Position numbers and translations under genes: made by a program. A stretch of DNA of 64,000 nt from Xiphias gladius (lineage: Eukaryota > Chordata > Actinopteri > Istiophoriformes > Xiphiidae), in NCBI RefSeq assembly GCF_016859285.1, contig NC_053402.1:20624556-20688555 (forward strand), in the 5' to 3' direction. The notes beneath the pieces are model-generated. The model was not told the DNA's origin. It made no database searches and saw only the letters and a program-made list of their open reading frames with translations. This document shows, in pieces, positions 1 through 11,186 of this stretch; positions within the stretch are counted from its first letter, which is position 1, and each line of letters opens with the position of its first letter.

Positions 1-1136
1 ACTGCCCATTAGATTTGGATTATGCACGCACTGTCTCAGGTAGTATTTTTTTTACAAAGACATTGGGAAGCAACAAGCAGCACAGTCTCTGAAGCTGACA
101 GGTGTACGACTGAAAACAAATCAGTCTAAATGTTGTATTCTGCAGCCATAATAGACAGCTGTACTGACTGATGCTGAATTCCCTCTTTTTGATCACAACA
201 CAGCGGAAGACCAGTAATTCTAAAAAAGATACCGTATAAGACAAGATGCCCGCCAATCTGCGGAGGCAATCAGAGGCAATCATTCGAATAAAACACGCAT
301 CCTACTGAGGCAGCATGAATGTTTTTTGAAGGACATGGTACATTTTTGTGTGTCTGAGTGTCTCTTGTGTGTGCCGCTGCGATGATTAGAGCTCGCCGCT
401 ATTGATTTCTTGCGAGGAGCCATAAGGTCATCGTGCGCGGCTCGCACCAAACTTCTCTCTGAGGTGCAGATGGACGTCCCTCTTCCAGTCCCCCCCCCTG
501 GCACAGCTGTCCCCGCAGCGCTGAGCGATTATCTTAGCCTCTGAGTATCGGATTCCGTCGCAGGTCACGGGTCGGGTCGCGGGAGTGAGGCACGTATAGA
601 TTGGTCCTTCGATCTTTAGCCTGGTTAAGTGAGGCGAGGGAAGGAGAGGGACGTCCCACGAGGATGCTCGGACCACACTTGTTCCCCACGATGAACTATT
701 CATCCCAGCACTTTAGTCCAATCACAGACGCTAGCTTTAAAGGGAGAATATTTATACATTCCCCACAAACGGCCACGGGCAAGTATTATGGTAATATATG
801 CATGGAAAAATCAATGCAGTCGGCCGGTCATTATTTTCAAAGTATTTGAACAGTGGTTACCCAGCAGACAAGTTCAAATTAAAATGCTACACAGAATGAG
901 GGCTGGTTATCTTATTTGCTATTTTTCTTTTTCTCAATTCCCACAGCGTTCCTCTCCACGGGTGAGGAGGAATAAATCACAGTGCCGCAGATGAGACGCT
1001 TGATATCTGCCGTTTATATCAGCGGCCCAACTCATCGGCACACACCACTACCCTTACACACACTCACATTTTAAATGCTGTATTTGAATCTGCTACATGA
1101 AAGGCAGAAAAAGAGAGGACTGAAGAATACAATGAT

Positions 1137-1138
<2 letters not shown>

Positions 1139-1184
<46 letters not shown>

Positions 1185-1342
1185 CCACACACACCCACAC
1201 ACAAACACACACAAACACACACACACATATATATAGACACCACTGCTGCAGGGCAAAGAGATTCCCATGTTTCCGTGGTGACTGTGGTGGAAAGAAGTGG
1301 CGTGTTTTTGATTGACAGCTGCTGCATCTGTGTGGTGTGCGC

Positions 1343-1377
<35 letters not shown>
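1139..1377. repeat. compound microsatellites (TC)n, CA-rich and (GT)n
   Basis: A run of about 20 TC units at 1140-1180 passes directly into an imperfect CA-rich stretch to about 1227. A (GT)n run of about 16 units follows at 1346-1377. The open frames seen across this block translate to Cys/Val, His/Thr or Glu/Arg repeats and are artefacts of the dinucleotides. Confidence 0.95.
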
Positions 1378-1381
<4 letters not shown>

Positions 1382-4300
1382 CGTGTGTGATTGTGTGCGT
1401 GTATGTGTGTGTACAGTATCTCAATGATGTGGTTCAGTCAGGCACATTTCCCTTTTAGATGCCACAAGTGGCCTAATTAGCCATTCATCACAGTTGGTGT
1501 AATACAGCACAAATGAATGGCTCACTGTGGATTGTAAATGAATCAGCTATACATTAAAACATCCCCAAATCTAAATTAACGTGCTTTGTTTTTTCTCTTT
1601 TCTGTTTTGACAGAGATGAGACTGATGCTCTTTGTCATTTTGAACTTTTTCAACTCCCATTTCTGAGCCGACGTGTCTGACGTGTCAGAGGCAGGTTTGA
1701 GTTGGAGGACGGCGTAGGGAAGTCAGAGAAATGGGTTCCTAATGAGCCTCTCCATGCTTTGTCTTGTTATTAAGTATTCATGTTCCAAGTATTTTTAACT
1801 TGTGGAGACATCAGTGTCAGGGTTTTTATAGCAGAGGCTGAAACCCTCTTGTCAGTGCCACTGTGGCAAGGTTTCTAGCATTGGTCTCAAATAGAGACTA
1901 CTATTGAGTGTCGAAGTATTTTCTCAGTGAGTAAAGAAAGCGACCATAAATTAGTTTCTGGCAGTTTGGCAGTTGAACCAGTGCAGTAGAATAGCTCGGG
2001 TTCTGCCAACTTTGTTGTAAAAATGTAAAAATATAGTGCCATTTTTCCAGAGCAAACGAGAGGGAGGCGCCAGCCGTTCGGTTGTTATGCATATAGGAAA
2101 ACCTTTCAGGCCTTGAACTGACACTTGCTCTCTCAGTTGTTGGGTCTATGTTTTATGGCATCCAGATGAAAATTTAATAAAAGTTAAACCACTTTGTCAT
2201 TTCTATAACGACATTTTGGTCAGTATACCGGTATCCAGATGTTGGGATTTGAATCCCCCTGTCCCAGTTGGTTGTCTCTTAGTGCTATTGTGTTTGTGTA
2301 TGACTTTATTCCTTTGATTGTTTTTTCAGCAATTTTTTTTTTTTTTCATAATACCGTGTACACAGTGTTACTGACACACATCAGAGTCTTTCTCAGATAC
2401 TTCTGTATCTGAGAAAGAGACACTTTTTTCAAACTTTGTACGTTTTCTAAAATAGAAATTATAAGCGAGCATTCTCCAGTATTGCAAGTCTGATTTTTTT
2501 TTTTTTTTTTTCAGTGATTCAATTGAGTCTGGTTTTATGCTCATTTATGGTTATTTCCCTGGTTGTAAAACAACTGAGCCAATCAGAGCATTGTAAGTGA
2601 CATCAATAATGAAGACGTCATCTTGCTTTGCCAGGGATAGTCAAATGTTGTAAGAAAACTTTCCTAAAATGGTGACAAGGGTGGGTGAGATTGACACAGC
2701 GTCAGAGGCTGTTTTAAGTCCATGTACAGAAATAACAACTTTTACATTAAGCATAATTCTTTAAAAAGTGGCTTCACACTAAATCCACTTTTTTGAGTTA
2801 GAAGAATTACAGGTACGGTCACTTTACTACACTATCTATTGATCCTGGTCCCCTTTTCTGTTCTGTTCAAACGGACATGAACCACAGTCTTAGCCGGCAG
2901 TGAAGGTGGAGAGTCACCATCACTGCTTTCAATTTTGTCCGGTTTTAAGTTGCTTTAATCACATGACAACATGACAAACATGAACTGACGTCTGTTGGAC
3001 ATATAAGTTACTGAGGCACTACAGCACTCCTCTGCTAAATTGGCGCTTTATCTATACATCAGGATTTTTTTAAATGCAAACTTTTATTGCTTTATTCTGA
3101 AGTAGATTGAGCTGACCATTTTTTTTTTTTTTTTTTTAGATATTTTACCAGACTAAAAATAGACACATCCAAAATTAGATTGGGTGTATTGAACTGCTAC
3201 CTCCCGGTTTCATTACTGCACAGTGGGTGGTTGACAGTTGACAGTGGGAGAAATAATGCCCAGACAGCAGATGAATAGAGCAGGAAATGAAATAGCCTAA
3301 TTCAGAAAATAAACCTGACCACTTCAGCTTAATTGATGATTTGGATTAGTAGATCGTGTAATGGCAACAACAGTTAACTTTAGGTAGATACATTCGAACA
3401 AATGAGTCACTCTCATCAAGTGTTTCCGCTTTCTACTAAATCATCATATTCAGTTTCATTATTAAGTGTCTGTTTCATCTGAGGTAATGAGCCCATTGCT
3501 ATTCATTGTTGTGTAATTTGGTAAATGACACACAGCATGACAAATCATGTTTGTAGTAAGTAAGCGTACAAACAGACACGACACTCAGTATGCAGCTAAA
3601 TTAGAGGACTAAAGTGTGTGGAGCAGTTTACACTGCGTAAACTGAGTGGGTGGTCAAAGCTGCGGAAGCGCACTGGGGGAAGGTCTCTGCAAGTGTGCAG
3701 TTGAAGCATGGAAAATCTCCTTCTTCCATTGATTTTCCTGTCTTTGTGCTGCTGTGGTGGTAAATTAAGGCTTAGATGTTGTAGGCTCTTGAGATACACT
3801 GACCCTGAGCTGCTGAAGAAGCTTTTTGTGGAATTTACACCCGTACTGTGTGGCGTGGTTGTACCTGGATTTAAATTAGCCCTGTGTCTTCTGCTTCCTG
3901 CTGCTCTAATCTCAGTTTTCTCTTACTTTTTTTTTTTTTTTTTTTTTTTTTACAACATTAAGGTTCTTCTCAGGCACAGATTTTCCTATACTGTAAATTT
4001 TCAATTCCACTGACTGTCGATACAAAAAGCTGACCAAATAGGACTGTTGGATAAAATCTATAGTGTGTACATAACTTACATACCTGGATAAAAGGAATAA
4101 GACTTCTACCGAGCAGACGTTGTGGTCGTCTGCTTGGATATGCATCTGAGAAACGACCACATAATGTATTGTTTGGGTGTGTTAGTTAGACAGGATGCCT
4201 CCATGACCACATTACTCCTCTGTCTGGAATGGTGGGTTGACTCTTATCAGCCTCCATTCTCCAATAAGCACCCTTCATATTTTTCTCTCTCTCAGCAGCA

Positions 4301-4567
4301 GCGTAGCTCATTATCCTTTCTCCCTCGCTCTTATATGCACTGATGAATTATGGGATTGTTCCTGTATTAAGTGTCGCTTGCAATGGGGACAAAATTAAGG
4401 CATGAACAATAGCCCTACTAAAACTGCAGTGCATTGCACTGTTGGATTACTTGTTGACATCTGGCAAAACTGTTGCACAAACATTGAGTTCATAAACAGG
4501 AGGTTTTTTGTTTTTGTTCTTTTTTGTTTTTGCCACAATAAAAACACAAAAGAGAAGGATCAAACCT

Positions 4568-4573
4568 TTTATT
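4568..4573 (-). terminator. candidate polyadenylation signal for kcnj3
   Basis: Reads AATAAA on the minus strand about 415 bp past the kcnj3 stop. It is the first perfect hexamer I noticed downstream. Mammalian KCNJ3 transcripts can have much longer 3' UTRs, and other minus-strand AATAAA hexamers occur near 3.08-3.10 kb, so this may be only one of several sites or unused. Confidence 0.3.
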
Positions 4574-4988
4574 ATCATCGTAATATAATTTATGTTTAGA
4601 TAAAACTAAGATTGACTATTCAATGTAGTGGTGCATACATTAAACAATGGATTTAGTGTATACATGCACAACTCTTGCAGAATGATCAAGTTCGCTTTAA
4701 GCATGAAATTTGTGTTTTCTTGTTATTTTGTGTGTAACAAAGCCTGCATGAATGCCTCTGCTATGAAACACAAAGATCACAGTAAATCCAGTAAAGGTGG
4801 TGTCCTAAAAAAACACAGAGAAAACAATAGAAGAGAAATTGTCAGCAAGCCACCTGTTTTTTCTTATCAATGCCTCTCAAGGTAAAGTACATATCTGAAT
4901 TTGTTTCCGTGAAGCATGTCTCCTCCAGTCTGTCTGTGGTCGGAGGTCAGTGTGAGCCCTTTTAATGTGCTCAGGGACTGTCTGGGTT

Positions 4989-5653
4989 TCAGCGGTCAGC
5001 GTTCATCTTCCGCAGCTTCGGTGGCAGGTTGTCCTCCAGCCTCCCTCCAGCTGAGAGCAGAGGGCTATGCATGGGGCCCGGAGCAGGGGACAGTGTGGGC
5101 GGTAGACTGTGCTGGTACAGGTCTCCAGTAGACTGGGTCATGGGTTCGAAGCCGACCTTGATGGACTTGAGTTGTAGCCGATTCTCCGCCTCGGGTCCCG
5201 GTGAGGAGCTGAGGCGCTGCAGCTTCAGGGGCAGGTCTCCTGTGCTGCAGGCCTTCTCAGAGTGCTGGGAGCCGAGCAGAAGCACCTTCCTCTGCAGGTC
5301 CTCCTTCCCGGATGAACTCATCCTCTGCAACTTGCTAGGCAGTCGACCCACAGTCCCTGCCTGACGGCCCCTTTCCTCTGAAGTGTTGATGCAATCCACA
5401 GAAAACACCCGGTCACGCCGGGCTCCGTGGCTCTCAGTCAGTGCGGGGGTGGGAGTGGATAGAGGTGAGGGCAGTGAATTCTTTTCTTCATGTTCCTTGA
5501 CGCTGTACGGTGGTGTCGGTACCTCAAACGTGCTGTGGAACTGAGAGTAGTCTACCCTGAAGAACCCCTCCTCCAGGGACATCACGGGCAGGAAGCGATG
5601 GCCCCATAAGACCTCATCCTCGGTATATGACGTCCGTGCCTGGCATGTCATTC
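4989..5653 (-). CDS. kcnj3: kcnj3 coding exon 3: end of cytoplasmic domain and Kir3.1-specific C-terminal tail
   Basis: Encodes the last two bases of codon 295 through residue 515 and the TGA stop. Residues 296-347, [20 protein letters not shown] to PPYSVKE, finish the conserved fold. Residues 348-515 are the low-complexity Ser/Pro-rich tail that separates Kir3.1 from other Kir channels. Within the tail an LPxKL[QR] motif recurs at 399-406, 435-442 and 504-511, and STGDL occurs at 431-435 and 469-473. The protein ends LRKMNADR, close to the mammalian terminus but two residues shorter. The acceptor is a minus-strand TAG preceded by a modest pyrimidine stretch. The next upstream AATAAA-like signal on this strand is described separately. 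Confidence 0.95.
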
Positions 5654-8600
5654 CTACAAGATAGTGGCAGGGTAGTACTTTTAATGACTGCCATTGAATA
5701 GGGGTTTACAATTAGCTCCAACAAAACAAATACTGGCTGATGAAGAGGAATTTGAAATGGCAGCATTCCCTCCCATTATCTCTTTTTCCGCTCTGCGCTT
5801 CTTTATTGCTTGTGGAAATATTGCTTCGTGCTACTTCCTGTGCAGTCTACCATCTAGTTCAATTTAGTAGCATACTGGAGATTTAAATACTTTTTCAACA
5901 GTAAATTCACAGGCCATAATTCAGAAAAGCAGCTATTACTACTCACTTTTATTACTTCTTTGTCTTTCCATATTCCAAGCATGTTGCTTCTAATGTACTG
6001 TAACAATATAACTAAGAAAATGAGTGAATCCCACATTTTGTGCTGATAATATAGGTGAAAGGTGAGTGATTCTTGTTATCAGCGTGTCTTGTGTGGGCTG
6101 TGATAATTGGCAATCTGATCAACATACTTAGCAGTTGCCCCAGAACCATTCCCACATCAATAAATCAATGGCAGGAGGCATGGGTCCTGTCTTTATCGTA
6201 ACTTGTGGTGTTGATTGCGAATTTTACTGGCTTCGATCTCCTCTCATCTCAAAGACAATTATCTGCTGATGCACTGATGTCATGGTCTTTTGGCAGTTGT
6301 TTATTAGTGTGCATATTTGTTCATGATTTAAGACAAATGACAAATTGAGAAGCAAAGATACTGTTGCCTGTGTGTCTGCTGTATACAGGATTAGAACTGC
6401 TTGCAAGCATCCTAAACACTTTTTTTCCCCCATTTGACCTCAGCTCTTGTAAAATAATTTAGTTGACATTTGGATGCTTGCTCTGGAGGTCCTTCGTGGT
6501 CAATAATCACATAGTCCATATTTTTTCTAATCCAGTGGGTCTGCTTCAACCCGAGCTTTTCTGTATAAACTACACACGAAACACTACGGTTAGCTGTAGA
6601 GTAGGAGTCTGATCCCATCCCTCTGAGGGATGATATGTGCAGTGTTATGTCATAGCCTAATGCTATTTCAGGCTCACTACTCATCTTCATCCACAGAAAA
6701 CCTTCTACAGTCCTACATCTAGACAAAGGTCACTTTTATTCTTAATTAGCCCAGAGGCTTTAATCACGAGGGCGAGTCTCTTGAGGGATAATTTTCCAGC
6801 TGTATTCTCTTCTCCTACCAGGAGAATGACTGCATTTCTGCTGACTGTAGATACATAAGACAACAGTAACACCGGTGCAGAGGAAGCTTATGGGTTTAGA
6901 GCCTGACAGGCATGCCAGTTTTGTTTCATCATTCAGGCGTCATATGGGTATTCAGCCAGCTGCTTAATGTTTAGTGCATCTTGCATAAAAATAAAAGCCC
7001 TCAGCACAGCTATGCAAACACTTGGCAGACAGCGAGCAGGGCGGCCCTGAAGAAGATTTTATGTAAAATCCCTGGCAGTAGCCTTCACTGGCACTGTTTA
7101 GAAAGCGCATTATGATGCTTCACCTTTTCTGTGAGACTCTATTTAAATCTGACCATTTTTACTTAGCATGAATCTAAATTATAACACAAACACATACATA
7201 GAGGTGTGGGTCATCTGCATATTAGTGAAAGCGTAAGATAACGATGGACCCACCATGTCAGAGCAAAAAAGAGTAAAGGGACCAACATCAGGCCATGTTG
7301 ATGGTGGTTAACAAAGGTCTGAATCCTCTGTTCCCACATGTTGTTCTGCTCTGTTATTAGTGGTTCCTAGGAACTAAGACCCAACCCTGGACCCCGAGTT
7401 TGGCAGGGTTCATTCTACTTGGGTCCAGGTAGGGTCCTGTTTTACCTCCACATCGCTGGATTGGGCATCAATATGTCTTATATCCAGGTGGATCTGACCA
7501 AACCCACTATCAATTCTGACCTTGTGGTATGTCTTCATCGTAACTTGAGAAAAATGTGATTTTTAGACAAGGCTGGGAGTGTGAACTGTGACTGCAATTT
7601 GGATTAGGCCTTATTGTCCTCTGGACTGTTTTGGACCAAGTCTAACTGTCCATACTAGTACAAAATCAGTTTGAGTTTGTATTTTTTGAAAATTAATTAA
7701 TGTATGATGGGTTTTGATGAAGAAAACTGATTTCAAGACTCATGAATTGTCATGAGTCGATTGATTTGATGATGGTTTGGAATTGGTTTTCAATTCTCCC
7801 TCAACAAGGAAATGTTTAAAGTTAATAAATTTTTGGATGAAGAAAACTGATTTCAAGACTCATGAATTGTCATGAGTCGATTGATTTGATGATGGTTTGG
7901 AATTGGTTTTCGATTCTTCCTCAACAAGGAAATGTTTAAAATTAATAAATTGATGACGTTTAGCCAAGTTTCGGCACAGTATTCCATCCCTGAGAGTCAA
8001 ACAATAAAACTGTAAAGTTTATTGATTATTAAAGACTAAATTCTCTATTCGTCCATTATCTATAAGTGCTTATACCTGCTCCAACAGACCTAACAGAAAA
8101 GCCTTTGGTTCTCTTTTTGCTAAACCTTTTATTTTGATGTGTAAAAACTGAATCAATACTGCCTCTAAGATGTGAATTAAAACTGACAAGTATCAGAGTG
8201 ACTGAGTGGTAATCTGTCAAATCTGGTTGAGAAATAATGGGAATGAGTGTGGGAGACAATCAACAAGCTGAACAGCTGTGTCAACAGCAGCTGCATTTGA
8301 GAGGATAACTCTTAATGAGTTCAAGTTGAAGAGATTCGTGTTAGAGTCAAGATGAAGAGAGATTCTGGACAACTGAAGGTGACACTGCCAGAGCTGCCCT
8401 CCTCTACCCCTCAGCTCTGAGTGCCACAGCACTGCAACTTCTGGCTGCACCCTGATTTAATGGTATTATCAACAGAGCCTGCCTCCATGCTTCCCTGCTG
8501 ATCCCTCCCTCCTGCTCTAAGCCTATTCAGCTATGGGGTTTCTTCTACAGCACTGGCAAAGTGAGGGTTATGGGGGGTGGATAGAAGCAGGGCGGAATTA

Positions 8601-11101
8601 AAAAGAGGGAGATGGATTTATTTCTATTGGACTTGGGGGAAGAATTGTTCTGTTGAATATGCAACAGAGAGAGCAGTGCTGTCGCTGAGAGTACTTCAGC
8701 ATGGCTGCCTGTAGTTTACAGAGGTAGATGTATACCATTGTCTCACAGGCGTAGAAATACCTCTGCTCGCAGCTGCCATCTGAAAAATGGAAAGGAACTT
8801 CTACTAAAACCAAGACACATTCATCAAAGTGCACACACATCTATGAACACAGGCTTTTATTATGCATAGAGTGGGCATAAACCAATTCTGGAGTAATAAA
8901 ATATCCCTCATAATTCAATCAGGGTGTCATTCTCATGTGTTGTTCCCGTTCTCACTTTTTTCCTGCGTTCTTCAAATATGCAAAACTGGGAAGGTGGGGA
9001 AATGAGATCTCACAGTCTAGATTAGGAGTATCTCCTAGACAGGAATCCTATGTGGCTTGATATTAATATAGGAATTTACATTTAGATTGGGAGTGAGAAC
9101 AGTGAAGAAAAGAAGCAGTGAGGATGGGATAGGAGTGGAAAGGATACAAAGAGCTGAAATAAGTGGCGGGAAAAGATTCCTCACCAGTGGTCTCCACGAT
9201 GCCCTCAAGGATAACGACAATCTCAAACTGTTCATTCATGAGAGAGCGCTGGGAGAGGTCAAAAAAGGGGCTCTTGGGATTGATTTCATGGCAGATGGTG
9301 AGAGGGGATACCAGGAAGAGCTGGTCTGCACCCGTCCCAAAACCAACATCCAACTCACACTGGTCCAGAGGCAGGAACTCGCCCTCGGGTGTCTGACGAG
9401 ACTGAAAGACAGTCAAAATGAGAGAGAGGAAGAAATGCACAGACACAGACAGAAAAGCAAAGAAAGTGAAATAAAGATAGAAAAGAAGAAAAAAGAGACA
9501 GGAGAGAGAGGATTAGATGCATGCCGTCTGTCCTCCGTTTCGTCTAATTCGACACGTATCTTCAGTCCAGAAATGGAGGAAGTTTTACAATCGTGTACCT
9601 TAAGTGGCTACAATAGATATTTTTTATGTATCAAATCACAAAACTGAAGATGACAGGTGTTGCTAGAGAATTATCATCTGCATCTGCAGCTCCCCGATTC
9701 TTTACAGAGTTCTTTACAACTGTATATGTATGTCAATGTACAGAGTATTAGCAAGACAATGTATTTAAAGTATCACAGTAAAAGTACTTGTTCTGCAGAA
9801 AAATTCCCCCTGTGAATGATATATTTTTATATATGATATTTCTAGATTGTTAATACTGATGCATCACTTACTAATGTCACTGTTTAAGGTGGAGCAATTT
9901 TTAACTACAGAGTCTAGTGGTTCCCATCCTAGGGGTTGGACGCCTCCACAGGCTCACAAGATAAATCTGAGGGGTCCTAAGTTGTTTGAATGAAGAAGAA
10001 CGAGGAAATTTGTTTTCATTTATTAGACTGTTCTCTAAGCTTTGCTTTTTTTTTTTTTGTAAAATATTGAATAATTTTAACTATTTGAGGCTTGGACAGT
10101 TACTTAAATGACACCATGTAAAAAGGTGAATAGTGTGTTATAAGGAACGTTTTTTTTAAAGTATTAAATATCAGAAAATGGAAATACTCAAGCAGTACAA
10201 GTACCTCAAAATTTTACTCAAGTATAGTATTTGAGTAAAACTTAGTTGCTTTCTAAAATGTGATGGTGCGATTCTCTAAAAAAAAAATTCTCTTCCCCCT
10301 TTTAGTATCCATTGGTGTCCATTGTGTCCACAGATTTGGTACTTCACATTGCTCTGTAGAGGAACTTGCTGGTGGACGTATGAGACGGCCGTGTTTGGAC
10401 AACACTAGCCCACATAGTGTTAACTGGTGCGGAAGCTTTTAATTGCCCAGATGACGCTGGAGCGCAGCACCAAGGTCCTGGATGTTTTTTCTCCTCTCCT
10501 GTCTTATTCTCTCTAATCAATGTGTTCACCCTTTCTCTTCCCTCACTTAGCAGTTTGTTTTACCCTTTTCTGCACATCACCTTGAAATTGAAGCCAGTTT
10601 CTTACATCCTGCTGTCAGAAAAGAGGCTTGCAGCTTACATACTAATATTGTGAAATAGTTCAGTCTAAAAACTTGAATGAATGGCCAGCAAAGCTAGAAA
10701 CAGGCTTATTTGTTTCACGGTTAGGTTTAAAAACATTATTTCTGTGTCATTTAAGAGCCAAAAAAATCTGGCCTTCAAAAGTTAAGATTTTCTTTGCAAG
10801 TCATCACATTTGAGATAAGGAGCAGGAGAGTTCCTTTTTGCTACAACATTTCATTTTGTGTTTTGTACAGTAATGTTCAGTATCTTTCTTTTCCACTAAA
10901 AAAAAGCATCAAAACCTTCAGAAAAGTTGGTTTCCCTTATAATCTTTAATAGCATATGCTAAGTTGTTATACCCTTTGCTCTTGTTTCACCTCCGACCAA
11001 TAATTGGGATGCATCAACCACCAGCCACCCACACACACAAACACACACACAGTTCCTCCACCACACACAGCTTCATAATGATCTCCCACACAGACGCACG
11101 T

Positions 11102-11186
<85 letters not shown>

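Larger units (their letters stand above)
1..4988. other. kcnj3 3' flank or 3' UTR, no independent gene seen
   Basis: About 5 kb past the kcnj3 stop, AT-rich, with poly-T runs at about 2332-2346, 2496-2512, 3119-3138 and 3929-3951. It holds two adjacent microsatellites near 1.1-1.4 kb and a perfect 14-bp hairpin at 2387-2418. The open frames here are short, rich in simple sequence and show no family resemblance. Part of it may be kcnj3 3' UTR, but its end cannot be placed. The stretch at 700-900 is compositionally ordinary, not repeat-like, and could be conserved noncoding DNA. Confidence 0.5.

Noticed and set aside
3708..4013. Plus-strand open frame starting like a signal peptide (MENLLLPLIFLSLCCCGG)
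   Set aside because: It continues through a poly-T tract translated as poly-Phe, has no family resemblance, and lies in the kcnj3 3' flank.
9087..9647. 186-codon plus-strand open frame
   Set aside because: It is antisense to kcnj3 exon 2 and continues into the purine-rich intron tract; the Lys/Glu-rich end reflects base composition.
11103..11184. Possible Z-DNA or boundary role of the long CA run
   Set aside because: CA microsatellites of this size are common in fish introns, and nothing here shows a special function.
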